The notes: generated by a model not told the origin, from the letters alone. Numbered from the stretch's first letter, positions 1 through 8,671 are shown. The stretch is 33,933 nucleotides of DNA from Legionella sp. (GCA_027437055.1 DAIAOV010000024.1:1-33933); one strand, 5' to 3'. Numbers and translations: made by a program.

Positions 1-2517
1 TTCAGGTACCAAGGTTTGGAGATCCTGGCTTATTCTGTCTATTGTCTCTACATTATTGTGCAAGAAAAACACCTGGCCTCCTCTTAAGATTTCACGAAGA
101 ATTGCCTCACGCACAACAAAGTCATTTTTCTCCTGCCAGAAGGTTTTTATTGCCAGACGTTTGGCTGGGGGAGTAGCAATTAAAGAGATATCCCTGATTC
201 CGGCCATTGCCATGTTTAATGTTCTCGGAATGGGGGTTGCAGTCATTGACAAGATGTCTACATGCGTTCGCAGTGCTTTGATATGTTCTTTTTGTTTTAC
301 CCCAAAACGATGTTCTTCATCAATAATTAATAACCCTAGATTTTTAAAGGCTATACTGCTTTGAAATAATTTATGGGTGCCTATGACTATATCTATCTTG
401 CCTGAAGCTAAAGCTGCAAGGATGTTTTCTGTTTCTTTACCACTGCGAAAGCGAGATAATAATTCTATATTAATGGGGAAGTCGGCAAAGCGATCTCTAA
501 ATGATTCAAAATGCTGTCCTGCCAACAGTGTTGTAGGAACAAGTACGCAGACTTGTTTTCCATTTTGAACAGCTACAAAGGCGGCGCGCATAGCTACTTC
601 TGTTTTACCAAAGCCAACATCACCGCAGATTAGTCTGTCCATAGGACGACTAGATTGCATGTCTTTTATAATTTGCTCTATGGCATTGAGCTGATCTTGG
701 GTTTCGGTAAAGGGAAAACCACTGGCAAATTTCGTATATTCTGTTTGACTAAAATCATATTGATGGCCAGGCTGAGCCTCTCTTTTGGCATATAGATCCA
801 ATAATTCTATGGCAACATCATGGATTTTTTCTGCAGCTTTTTTCTTTTCTTTTTGCCATTGGTCAGAGCCTAGTTTATGTAAAGGAGCATGTTCACTATC
901 AACTCCAGTATAGCGACTGATTAAATGTAACGAAGTCACTGGGACATAAATTTTATCATTCCCTGCATAGGCAAGAACTAAAAACTCACTAGAAATATTA
1001 TTTGTCGTGATGTGCTGGAGGCCCTGATAGCGTCCTACTCCGAATTGTAAATGAACTACAGGAGCACCTAATTGCAATTCCGCCATATCACGAATAATTA
1101 AATCGGGATCAACCGTTTTTTGCGAGCCGCGACGTTGTGGGGTGCTTTGTTCTCCAAATAATTGAGATTCGACGATAATGCTTATACTGTTGTGAGTTAA
1201 CTCACAGCCATAATTTAATGGTCCTGTTGTAATATTGATTAATGCATTATCGTTAATAAAATCATACCAGGATGCTTGGATTTTGGGGGCGATGCCACTG
1301 GGTTTTAGTAGATCGAGCAAGACTTCTCTGCGACCCGCACTTTCGACAACGATTAAGTAGCGGCGAGAGCTGGATTGGCAGTATTCACGTAAATGACTTA
1401 GAGGCTCAGGAGTTTTCCTATCTATAGGTAATAGGGGGGCCTCATTAATATCAAAATTAAACACTGCTCCTTTTTTTTCTGAAAGTTTATGATACAAACG
1501 CAGTTGCTCATAGGTATTAGCCTGAGTTAATAATTCAGTGGGATTAATAAAACATTCTTGTGGTGGAAGAATAGGACGACTGATGTCATAACGTCTTTGT
1601 TCATATCGCTCAGTAAGCTCTTGCCAGAATTGTTCAGCACTACTTTGAATGTCTTCAATAAGGCAAACTTTGGCATTTTGCGGCAAATAATCAAAAAAAG
1701 TAACCGTTTTTTCAAAGAAAAGGGGGAGAAAATATTCTATACCGGATGGAAATTGCCCTTCAGTTATTGCTTCGTAAATGGGGCATTGGCTAGGGTTAAC
1801 TGGAAATGCTTCCCTAAAAGCCTTTCTAAAGAGGAGTTGGCTTTGTTCATTTAAAGGAATTTCGCGCGCTGGTAAGACATTTATCTGAGATATTTTTTCT
1901 ATAGTGCGCTGGGTTTCCGTGTCAAATTTTCTCAAGCTTTCTATTTCATCGTCGAATAATTCGATACGAAATGGCATGCCGCTTCCCATGGGATAGACAT
2001 CAATAATAGAACCTCGTAGCGCAAATTCACCATGTTCTAGAACTTTATTAACACAATGATAACCTGATTGTTGCAGTTGGTTTCTAAAGACATTTAGATC
2101 TAATTTTTGTCCCTCTTTTAGCATTAGAGCGTATTGATTTAAAAACTCAGGTGGACAAAGCCTGTGCATTAATGTGCTTGCTGAGGTGATAATTATCGCG
2201 TCGGTGACCTGTTGTAGTCGACTTAAAGCATATAGTCTTTCTGAGATAATATCTTGGTGTGGTGAGAATTGATCATAAGGTAATGTTTCCCAATCTGGAA
2301 AAAACAGTAATTCTTGAGATGTATTAATGCCATTAAGGAAAAATTGTAATTCGTCTTGTAGTTGACTGGCGCTGAGATTATCTTGTGCAATAAGTAGTTT
2401 TATTCCTGGTGTTTGTTGACAGTATTCTGCCAAGGCAAGAGCTAGGCTACTACCGTGGAGTTGTCCCCATATTTGTTTGGTCTGTGTTGCTTGGAAGAGT
2501 AGTGTATTGGTCACCAT
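1..2517 (-). CDS. mfd: Transcription-repair coupling factor Mfd (N-terminal 839 codons, truncated by window edge)
   Basis: Mfd is a DNA translocase that removes stalled RNA polymerase from lesions and recruits UvrA. The reading frame is open from the ATG at 2517 to base 1, giving 839 of the roughly 1150 residues usual for the family; the last part of the motor and the C-terminal regulatory domain lie outside. I read the N-terminal UvrB-like module (starting MVTNTLLF), then the RNA-polymerase-interacting region, then the RecG-like helicase core. Walker A is GDVGFGKT at residues 632-639, and the DEEH box is at 733-736. Both positions agree closely with E. coli Mfd. No internal stop or frameshift was seen. 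No clear Shine-Dalgarno precedes the ATG. A perfect TATAAT -10 box lies about 40 bases upstream. Confidence 0.96.
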   Translation of the reverse strand, partial: MVTNTLLFQATQTKQIWGQLHGSSLALALAEYCQQTPGIKLLIAQDNLSASQLQDELQFFLNGINTSQELLFFPDWETLPYDQFSPHQDIISERLYALSRLQQVTDAIIITSASTLMHRLCPPEFLNQYALMLKEGQKLDLNVFRNQLQQSGYHCVNKVLEHGEFALRGSIIDVYPMGSGMPFRIELFDDEIESLRKFDTETQRTIEKISQINVLPAREIPLNEQSQLLFRKAFREAFPVNPSQCPIYEAITEGQFPSGIEYFLPLFFEKTVTFFDYLPQNAKVCLIEDIQSSAEQFWQELTERYEQRRYDISRPILPPQECFINPTELLTQANTYEQLRLYHKLSEKKGAVFNFDINEAPLLPIDRKTPEPLSHLREYCQSSSRRYLIVVESAGRREVLLDLLKPSGIAPKIQASWYDFINDNALINITTGPLNYGCELTHNSISIIVESQLFGEQSTPQRRGSQKTVDPDLIIRDMAELQLGAPVVHLQFGVGRYQGLQHITTNNISSEFLVLAYAGNDKIYVPVTSLHLISRYTGVDSEHAPLHKLGSDQWQKEKKKAAEKIHDVAIELLDLYAKREAQPGHQYDFSQTEYTKFASGFPFTETQDQLNAIEQIIKDMQSSRPMDRLICGDVGFGKTEVAMRAAFVAVQNGKQVCVLVPTTLLAGQHFESFRDRFADFPINIELLSRFRSGKETENILAALASGKIDIVIGTHKLFQSSIAFKNLGLLIIDEEHRFGVKQKEHIKALRTHVDILSMTATPIPRTLNMAMAGIRDISLIATPPAKRLAIKTFWQEKNDFVVREAILREILRGGQVFFLHNNVETIDRISQDLQTLVPE

Positions 2518-2555
2518 GAGATTACGCAGATTTTATAGCTTATGAGAAGGGCTGT

Positions 2556-2584
2556 ATTATACTCTCATATTGATTATTCTGCAC
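2556..2584 (-). promoter_or_regulatory. Candidate promoter of mfd
   Basis: Read on the minus strand there is a perfect TATAAT at 2561-2556, about 40 bases before the mfd start codon. The -35 position 17 bases further up reads GTGCAG, a poor match. The -10 box is seen directly; promoter activity is inferred. Confidence 0.4.
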
Positions 2585-2732
2585 CTTTTAAGCTATTTGT
2601 TTTCGTTTGGGAAGCTTCGTGGCGGCAATGGGCTCTTGGCTCGATAAAGGCTATTGTTAGGTCAAAACGGCCCCACCCGCTTCGTAACCCAACATTTCTT
2701 TTTCGACAGGGAATAAAACGCGTAAGCAATAG

Positions 2733-2825
2733 GTAGCCCGGTTGCAAGCAACCGGGATCAAACATTGAGCCTCGCCATCTACAAATAAGTGATACAGGGT
2801 TAATTCCTTAAGTTGACACCATTGC
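2733..2825 (+). repeat. Dispersed hairpin repeat, copy 1
   Basis: This stretch starts with a perfect 9-bp stem, CCCGGTTGC / GCAACCGGG around an AA loop (2737-2756). A tail from 2779 to 2825 matches the reverse complement of 10838-10884 with only two differences over 47 bases. Relative to the other copy, about 22 bases (2757-2778) are extra between hairpin and tail. It lies downstream of the APC permease at 2855, so it may also end that transcript. Confidence 0.75.
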
Positions 2826-2854
2826 CTGAACAGTTACTCTGTTTCTTAATGCCA

Positions 2855-4411
2855 CTAAGCCGGAGCTCCCTCCATTTCAAAATTTATTTCTTTGTGCTGT
2901 TCATTACTGAGCACTCTTTGAGATAGATAAAGAGTTATGATACTAAGAGGTAAAAGAGAAATTAAATCATAAGGAAAATGCAGTATTCCTATACCACCAA
3001 ATGATCCCAAATAAGAGATGAGAAGCAAAGAGGCCATATAAAACATGAACCAATAAAGAGGGTAGTTAGCAGTAAACAAGCTTTTTCCATTGTAGAATAG
3101 GGTAATCGTTAGCCCTATAAGCAATGCCATATCCAGCTTCCATAAAATAGAAAACCCACACCAGTACAACATCAAATTACAAAAATAAAATGCTAAATAA
3201 GAGCATAGTTTATAGCCAGCGAGTTTGAATGGTCTGGGAGTATGCGGTTGTAATTTTCTCATAGCAAGAAGGCAAATTGGGCCGATGCTATAAGATAGAA
3301 TACTGGCTGAAGAAAGAAAGGCGACCAGCTTTTGCCAACCAGGAAAGGGTAGAAAAGAAAAAATCCCAACTAAGAAATTGGCATAAAGGGTGATATAAGG
3401 AATTTTATGGCGATTTACCTTTAAAAATATTTTAGGCAAATGTTGGTTTAATGCCATTCCGTATACAATGCGTGATGTTGCTGCTGTATAAACAAGAGTG
3501 GTACCAAATGGAGAAAAGGCGGCATCTATCATTAAAAGAGTTGCTACTGTCCCTAGTCCAAGCAATAGGGTCAATCCTACTAGAGGACCACTATCACCTG
3601 GGTAACTTAATGCATGCCAACCTTGAGCCAGATATTTCTGGGGCATGGCTGCAAGAAAACTGAGTTGTAGCATGAAGTATAAAATAAAACCGATAAGAAC
3701 TGCCCCTAAAATGGCTATTGGAATATTGCGTTGGGGATTCTTTACTTCACCAGCCAAGATTAAGCCATTTTGAAATCCAGTGAACGCAAAGGCTATTCCT
3801 CCGGCTGAAAGTGCGGTAAAAATATTCACCCAACTGCTTTTCTCACCCAACTGAATAGTCACATTTGCCATAGTGGGAGCGCTCTGTAACAGCGCAATAA
3901 TGGCAATACTAGGCAAAGCAAATTTAATGATGCTTGCATATTTATTGCACTCAGCAAGCATTTTTATCCCATAAGAGTTTAATATAACAACAAAAAACAT
4001 GATGCTTATAGCAGCTACATAGCCATAACCTGATAGTTTTAGAGCCGCTGAGTCGGCAACAATGAGGGATGGGAAAAAATGACTGGAATATTGCAAAATA
4101 GCTTGGATTTCTATGGGGGTCATCACAACATAAGAAAGCCATGAGGTCCAGGCAAATAAAAAACCCACTTCACGACCATGAGTGTAAGTAGGGTAATTGG
4201 ACATGCCACCAGAAACAGGGAACATGGTACCTAGCTCACATAAAGGCAAAGCAATAAATAACATGAAAATGGTGGCAATTATCCAGCTAATTAATGCATT
4301 AGGACCGGCCATTTGAGCGCTTATAAATGGGCTGAAAAGCCATCCTGAGCCGATCATGCCTCCTGCAGAAGCAATTAGAATATTGGTTGTTGATATATCT
4401 CGCTTTAACAC
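2855..4411 (-). CDS. APC-superfamily amino acid permease
   Basis: A 518-residue inner-membrane transporter of the amino acid-polyamine-organocation superfamily, with about 12 hydrophobic segments across its length. The first helix carries the substrate-binding glycine motif GGMIGSGWLF (residues 15-24), and the second ends in a conserved acidic stretch (PLCELGTMFPVSGG). The loop near residue 222, GEVKNPQRNIPIAI, is typical of the family. The W-L-F-x-P variant after the glycine motif resembles the aspartate:proton symporter branch, but the substrate cannot be assigned. The start is GTG at 4411, preceded by GGAAG five bases upstream. Its upstream gap holds the MITE-like element at 4460-4601, so that element could carry or disturb its promoter. 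It is transcribed in the same direction as rmuC, which lies 209 bases upstream. Confidence 0.88.
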   Translation of the reverse strand: MLKRDISTTNILIASAGGMIGSGWLFSPFISAQMAGPNALISWIIATIFMLFIALPLCELGTMFPVSGGMSNYPTYTHGREVGFLFAWTSWLSYVVMTPIEIQAILQYSSHFFPSLIVADSAALKLSGYGYVAAISIMFFVVILNSYGIKMLAECNKYASIIKFALPSIAIIALLQSAPTMANVTIQLGEKSSWVNIFTALSAGGIAFAFTGFQNGLILAGEVKNPQRNIPIAILGAVLIGFILYFMLQLSFLAAMPQKYLAQGWHALSYPGDSGPLVGLTLLLGLGTVATLLMIDAAFSPFGTTLVYTAATSRIVYGMALNQHLPKIFLKVNRHKIPYITLYANFLVGIFSFLPFPGWQKLVAFLSSASILSYSIGPICLLAMRKLQPHTPRPFKLAGYKLCSYLAFYFCNLMLYWCGFSILWKLDMALLIGLTITLFYNGKSLFTANYPLYWFMFYMASLLLISYLGSFGGIGILHFPYDLISLLPLSIITLYLSQRVLSNEQHKEINFEMEGAPA

Positions 4412-4459
4412 AATAGCTTCCTTTTTTTGTTTAATGATTAATTATCTATTAATCCTAGA

Positions 4460-4601
4460 TCGGCCCTTGGCCCATAGCTGTCAGGTTAAGGAAAAATGTT
4501 TAAAATATACTCTCACCCTAGTCCTCTCCCGCAAGAGGGCTAGGGTGAGGGAATTTACCACTTTACTTCCTTAGTCTGACGGCTATGGGCCAAGGGTCCG
4601 A
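4460..4601. mobile_element. MITE-like palindromic element with imperfect terminal inverted repeats
   Basis: The left end (4460-4490) reads TCGGCCCTTGGCCCATAGC and onward to GTCAGGTTAAGG. The right end (4569-4601) is its near-perfect inverse, with CTATGGGCCAAGGGTCCGA at the outer edge. A few mismatches and one indel separate the arms. Inside is a second nested hairpin at 4511-4550: CTCACCCTAG pairs with CTAGGGTGAG, and CCTCTCCCGCAAGAGG caps it. There is no coding capacity. CCTA occurs near both ends (4454-4457, 4602-4605), but not in a clean target-duplication arrangement. It lies just after rmuC and upstream of the permease gene, so it may also act as a terminator. Confidence 0.7.
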
Positions 4602-4620
4602 CCTACAATTGCTCAATAAT

Positions 4621-5883
4621 TTAGACTATATCTTTTTCTGCTTCTATTAATGCTGTTTCTAACTCCTGTAAATCCATCTCAACAGATTCAATTTTTTGAA
4701 AGCGAGAAGTAATTTTTTTAGCTGATGTGTTTACTTCACTGACATCCTGATGTGCTAAATCAATATGTTTAGATAATTTATCCATACGTTTTTCAAAGCG
4801 TTGGAAGTCATCGGCTAGAGCGTGTAGATGTTTTTGGATGATGTGCACTTGCTTGCGTGTTGCATCATCTTTCAATACAGCCTTCGCTGTAGTAAGAACG
4901 GCCATTAGCGTACTCGGTGAAACGAGCCAAACTTTGAGTCTTTGAGATAGAGAGATTAACTCAGGGTAATTGGCATGAATTTCTGCGAAGATGGATTCTG
5001 CTGGAATAAACATCATAGCGCCATCTGTGGTTTCGTTAGGAACGATGTATTTTTCAGCGATATCTTTAATATGTTTTTGAATGTCTTGTCTAAATTGTTG
5101 TTGTAACGATTTCTTTTCAACGGATGCGGCATCAGCGCTAATTAATCGTTGATAAGTTTCTAAAGGAAACTTGGCATCTATGACTACATTTCCTGTGGGG
5201 TCGGGTAAAAATAAAATGCAATCAGCTCGTTTTTGATTACTTAAGGTATACTGCATTTGGTAATGAGTAGCTGGTATCATATTACTTATTAGCGTAGATA
5301 ACTGCACTTCACCAAAAGCACCTCGTGCCTTTTTGTCTACAAGCACGTCTTGCAAACTGACGACATGATTAGACAATTCCGTTATTTTCTTCTGGGCTTC
5401 ATCAATAATAGTTAATCTTTTGACCACATCAATAAAAGTAGAGGATGTCTTTTCAAATCCTTCATTGAGTTTGTGATTCACTTGTTGGGTTAACGTATGT
5501 AGATGGGTGCGGATTTCTTCTGTAAGTGTTTGTAAATGAGCGGTAAGTGAGCTGGCATGCTGTTTAAAGCTGTGGCTTATTTGTTCGCGTACATCACTCA
5601 TTTGTTTTTGTACGGTATCGCTAATGAGCACTTGAACGGCCAGTTGTCCCTGGGCAATCTTCTCATTGATTATTGTTTGACTACTTTGGTAAGACTGACT
5701 CAAATCAAGTTGTAGCTGGTGAAGTTGATTGGTGAATGTTTGTTGCAACTGTTGATTGAGTTGTTCAATTAAAATTTTTTGTTGTGTTTGCGTTTTTAAA
5801 AACCAGAACAGTAGTAAAAATTGAAGGGCTATAGCGCAAGCTATGCCCTCCATAAGGGTCACAGAAGAAAAAAAAGATAACAT
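4621..5883 (-). CDS. rmuC: DNA recombination protein RmuC homologue
   Basis: RmuC-family proteins limit inversion between short inverted repeats and carry a fold related to restriction endonucleases; their biochemistry is poorly known. This 420-residue protein has the family layout: an N-terminal membrane helix (residues about 10-29), a long glutamine-rich coiled coil (about 35-180) and the conserved RmuC domain. The domain includes KKARGAFGEVQL, then DCILFLPDPTG and VVIDAKFPLETYQ, where the VIDAKFP stretch is the hallmark, followed by MMFIPAES and PSTLMAVLTTAK. The C-terminal 60 residues return to coiled coil. The ATG at 5883 follows the stop of the upstream gene by two bases, so it is the third gene of an operon with the exported proteins at 5886-7963. 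Confidence 0.93.
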   Translation of the reverse strand: MLSFFSSVTLMEGIACAIALQFLLLFWFLKTQTQQKILIEQLNQQLQQTFTNQLHQLQLDLSQSYQSSQTIINEKIAQGQLAVQVLISDTVQKQMSDVREQISHSFKQHASSLTAHLQTLTEEIRTHLHTLTQQVNHKLNEGFEKTSSTFIDVVKRLTIIDEAQKKITELSNHVVSLQDVLVDKKARGAFGEVQLSTLISNMIPATHYQMQYTLSNQKRADCILFLPDPTGNVVIDAKFPLETYQRLISADAASVEKKSLQQQFRQDIQKHIKDIAEKYIVPNETTDGAMMFIPAESIFAEIHANYPELISLSQRLKVWLVSPSTLMAVLTTAKAVLKDDATRKQVHIIQKHLHALADDFQRFEKRMDKLSKHIDLAHQDVSEVNTSAKKITSRFQKIESVEMDLQELETALIEAEKDIV

Positions 5884-5885
5884 TA

Positions 5886-7064
5886 TTATTCCAACAATTG
5901 GTTTACCTTAATTGGCTTATTATAGTGATATACAGTTTTGAACTGACCGTAATCAATCAAATGTAAATAGCCTAGATATAAACTATCCTCTGATAATTGG
6001 CTTGAATTGTCAAAGGTAAATTGAATAACATGCTTCCCTGGCTCAAACCACTGAGCTTTTTGTGATAGTTCAATTGGTTTAATTACAGCACCTTCAGCAT
6101 ATTGATGGAATAAGACACCTTGCAATGCGTATCGGCTTGCTGTTGCCACATCAAGAGTAGCAACAAATGTTAGAGGATTAGATGAGAGTTTCTTTATAGA
6201 GATTAGGCTTGCTGATGGAATAGAATAAGAAAAGGCCGCGTGCCCGCTCCTTCTAATTATTTTTTGCCCTATAGTCGTGTTTACACTAGATTCTATGTAC
6301 CAGTTTTGTCCCTGATTATTTGTTTCGGAGTTAAGAAAAGTCGATCCTTGAAACTTATTATGTTTGATTTTTGTTAATTTAAGGGGAATTATTTCTCCTT
6401 GGGGGCTTACTAATGATGCATTAACATCATCGACAGAATAATCTTCCTCATCATCTTTTAAGGTAATAGTTGCTGTTAATTTATCTCCATACTGATAATG
6501 AAGAGAATCAGTCTCAACCTGTAAATAAGTCAGAGAAAATTTATCAAACACATTAATTAAATAAGTATCTGTGCTTTTTTCATCAATAGCATTATTTTTA
6601 AGGACAAATTTTCCGGCTCCTAACTCAGGTTTAATTTGTAATAGGGTTTGATATTTCATGAGGAGAGACTCTTCTTCTGAACCCTTATCCTGATTGAACA
6701 ATGCTGAAGCATCCTTTAAAGCCATTAATTGATTGGCTGGTGTTTTAAGCATCAATTGAGGCACAGATTTCTTTTGTAATGGGGTTATACGAATTACAGC
6801 CCCCGGTGCTAAAGTGGAAATAATTACACCCTCATTTAATTGCTTTGCAGTAACTTTTTCTCTGTAGTTATAACTTTTTTGTTGATTGCTTATTTCATTA
6901 TGTAAAGGCTGGTCAGAAATACTCCATTTATCCTGCAACTTGTCACGAGATAAGTTACTGCACTCGTCACATTCATAGGACTTTATTAGTTGTTTAGGCA
7001 AAGGATAGGCATGAAGTTGGGACATGCAAAAGGCAGACATCAAAACTAGAGAGGTAATTTTCAT
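5886..7064 (-). CDS. Exported protein resembling the DUF4785 family, Ig-like domains
   Basis: A 392-residue protein of unknown function with a clear signal peptide (hydrophobic residues 5-16, probable cleavage after LHA at 19). The mature protein starts with a CDEC pair at residues 32-35, a CxxC that could form a disulfide or bind metal. Residues about 175-290 look like a beta-rich, immunoglobulin- or macroglobulin-type domain (YGDKLTATITLKDDEEDYSV, followed by LVSPQGEIIPL). A second beta-rich domain follows to the end. I recall this as the DUF4785 type found in Legionella, but cannot verify that here. The start overlaps the stop of the upstream hydrolase by four bases (ATGA), so the two are translationally coupled and probably act in the same compartment, the periplasm or outside. 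Confidence 0.72.
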   Translation of the reverse strand: MKITSLVLMSAFCMSQLHAYPLPKQLIKSYECDECSNLSRDKLQDKWSISDQPLHNEISNQQKSYNYREKVTAKQLNEGVIISTLAPGAVIRITPLQKKSVPQLMLKTPANQLMALKDASALFNQDKGSEEESLLMKYQTLLQIKPELGAGKFVLKNNAIDEKSTDTYLINVFDKFSLTYLQVETDSLHYQYGDKLTATITLKDDEEDYSVDDVNASLVSPQGEIIPLKLTKIKHNKFQGSTFLNSETNNQGQNWYIESSVNTTIGQKIIRRSGHAAFSYSIPSASLISIKKLSSNPLTFVATLDVATASRYALQGVLFHQYAEGAVIKPIELSQKAQWFEPGKHVIQFTFDNSSQLSEDSLYLGYLHLIDYGQFKTVYHYNKPIKVNQLLE

Positions 7065-7963
7065 TGCGCAACTCCTTTTGTAGCTAAAGCATTAACAAGA
7101 ACTTGTTCCAGTCCTAGACATGAGTGTCGACTTTGATTATGGCTTAGGGGCGCATTATTTTCTGTTTTATCAATATCATAAAACCATACAGTTCCCGCTG
7201 CTGTTTGTGAAGAGCAACTCAAGAAGCCATCTGCACATTGCTCAAGATATAGCTTAGTGATTTTTAGACCACTGTTAAGTAAATAACCATTGCAATAGCT
7301 GGCGGAAGAGAACGGAGAAGCATGAACGTTAGTACCTACGATTACGTTAAAGGGTACTGATAAAGAGGGACGTCCTTTTATACCTAGTAATAATTCTTGG
7401 TTATAAATAAGCATATCGCCAACACGTTGTTGTTTCACTGCATCAGAAACGTAACCCAGCAACCAGCCTAAGCTTGATTCAAATATTCCCCCGTTAATTA
7501 CTTCATCAGCTAGTGGAGTTCCTCCACTAGAAGGAGCTATGGCAATGATCTGGTTAATTTTGTGTTTTAGAGCTAAATATTTTTTATCATAGGTGGGATT
7601 GGATAGGATCCATCTTATAACGTTTGCGCCATCTGAATGAGTATAAATGGTAACTGAGCTAATTTTTTTTTCAGTGATAAATTCTAATAATTGCTCAGCC
7701 ACACAATCTGCAGAGTCTTTATGCCACATATAGCGATCAAAATCACAATGTACTACGTAGTGATTTTCTGGCTTTTTCAGACCTTGGCTCACGCTTTGAA
7801 TAAATTCAACCTTCCAATAACCACCATTGGCATCTTCGCGATGATCACGAGTGCCATGAATAAAGGCAACACCAGGATTAGTACCTGGAAGGGCTTGGAT
7901 TAATGTGGAAAATAAAAACAAAAAGAGGGTAATTAAAACACGTCGAAGATCCATTTCTTTCAT
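7061..7963 (-). CDS. Exported alpha/beta-hydrolase (lipase/esterase-like) protein
   Basis: A 300-residue exported protein. An N-terminal signal peptide (RRVLITLFLFLFSTLIQA) ends near residue 24. The mature part opens with VAFIHGTRD (residues 32-40), the HG strand-turn that forms the oxyanion region in lipases. At 108-112 is THSDG, matching the nucleophile elbow pattern x-H-S-x-G with T replacing the first G, so S110 is the likely nucleophile. IAIAPSSGGTPLAD (140-153) resembles lipase strand 6. H275 or H280 near the C-terminus are candidate catalytic histidines. Several cysteines (73, 87 and a C-rich stretch near 232-251) suggest disulfides. The start is either ATG 7963 or ATG 7954; GAGG sits too close to the first, so the second may be used. 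First gene of the operon with the DUF4785-like gene and rmuC. Confidence 0.75.
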   Translation of the reverse strand: MKEMDLRRVLITLFLFLFSTLIQALPGTNPGVAFIHGTRDHREDANGGYWKVEFIQSVSQGLKKPENHYVVHCDFDRYMWHKDSADCVAEQLLEFITEKKISSVTIYTHSDGANVIRWILSNPTYDKKYLALKHKINQIIAIAPSSGGTPLADEVINGGIFESSLGWLLGYVSDAVKQQRVGDMLIYNQELLLGIKGRPSLSVPFNVIVGTNVHASPFSSASYCNGYLLNSGLKITKLYLEQCADGFLSCSSQTAAGTVWFYDIDKTENNAPLSHNQSRHSCLGLEQVLVNALATKGVAQ

Positions 7964-8063
7964 GCCTCATTTGATACTGAGCAGTATCTATAGCATGTTT
8001 TTTATGTAAGGTTCAAGCTAGCTATAGGGATATTGCGCTAAAAATCACCACTAAATTGAAAGA

Positions 8064-8082
8064 TCCTCATGTGTTATGAGGA
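8064..8082 (-). terminator. Hairpin, probable terminator of the 8117-8521 gene
   Basis: A perfect 7-bp stem, TCCTCAT / ATGAGGA, with a 5-base loop, lies about 35 bases past the stop of the minus-strand gene. On the minus strand it is followed by TCTTTC, a short pyrimidine tract, so this is a plausible but weak intrinsic terminator. Confidence 0.45.
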
Positions 8083-8116
8083 CCATACAAAGAAAATAAG
8101 AATCGAAGTAGTCTAT

Positions 8117-8521
8117 CTAAGTAGTTGGTCTCATTGACTCGGTTTCTTGATTCATTTCTGGCATGACTGCTGAACCTACTACATCTATTAATTCTACTGC
8201 CGGGCTAATAAATATAGCAACGAACGCAGTGACTAAAGATATAGTATCATTTATAAATCGGGTTCCAGCATCAGAAGCCTTTTCAGTATCTGATTTTATG
8301 AAATAATAAATACCTCTAAAAGTCTGAAATATCATATCTAGAGCAAAATATGCACTTTGCAAAGTACAAATAATAGGAACCGTTATAATTGCAGCCGCTC
8401 TCATAAAGAAATTTAATGCAGAATCATAAGGCTTAAAAAAGGCAGAACTTACTGGTCTTCTCTCGTCTAATGCAATTAAAGCTCTAGTGGTCACACCCCA
8501 AAGGTCATTGATGCCAGCCAT
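8117..8521 (-). CDS. Small membrane protein of unknown function
   Basis: I do not recognise this protein. Its frame opens at a GTG (8533), but the ATG at 8521 is the better start: AAGGTG lies nine bases upstream of it, and that GTG is part of the Shine-Dalgarno. The resulting 134-residue protein begins MAGINDLWGVTTRALIALDE. It has two hydrophobic stretches (roughly residues 40-62 and 94-116 from the ATG) separated by a charged region with SDTEKASDAGTRFINDT, and an acidic, polar C-terminus (MNQETESMRPTT). It stands alone, with a hairpin behind it and ligA divergent in front. A short two-helix membrane protein with a polar tail is a common type in Legionella, but nothing points to a function. 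Confidence 0.62.
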   Translation of the reverse strand: MAGINDLWGVTTRALIALDERRPVSSAFFKPYDSALNFFMRAAAIITVPIICTLQSAYFALDMIFQTFRGIYYFIKSDTEKASDAGTRFINDTISLVTAFVAIFISPAVELIDVVGSAVMPEMNQETESMRPTT

Positions 8522-8643
8522 ATTAAAAATCACCTTATATGAAACAAAATGTTCTTAATTTTACCAAAAAACAATCGGTAGTCAATGACATTAGGTTTTA
8601 TGGCCAAAGCTGTTCTATCTTAATTTGATTTGAAGTTACTTAA

Positions 8644-8671
8644 TTGATGTATTATTGAGCAAATGTAAAAT
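8644..8671 (+). promoter_or_regulatory. Candidate promoter of ligA
   Basis: TTGATG at 8644-8649 and TAAAAT at 8666-8671 are separated by 16 bases. Both resemble sigma-70 elements and lie about 90 bases before the ligA start. Inferred from sequence only. Confidence 0.38.

Larger units (their letters stand above)
2518..2854. other. Intergenic region between mfd and an APC permease
   Basis: The 337 bases hold no convincing gene. The two opposing ORFs of about 64 codons (2542-2736 and 2574-2765) overlap each other and have no family resemblance. The left part carries the mfd promoter. Bases 2615-2700 are richer in G and C than the surroundings and look like decayed repeat. The right part is the dispersed hairpin repeat listed separately. 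Confidence 0.6.

Noticed and set aside
1558-1854. Plus-strand ORF of 98 codons
   Set aside because: It lies wholly inside the continuous mfd frame on the other strand and shows no family features.
2542-2765. Opposing ORFs of about 64 codons after mfd
   Set aside because: They overlap each other across repeat DNA and have no ribosome site or resemblance to known proteins.
4454-4605. CCTA near both ends of the MITE-like element as a target-site duplication
   Set aside because: The two copies are not at equal distance from the inverted-repeat ends, so this may be chance.
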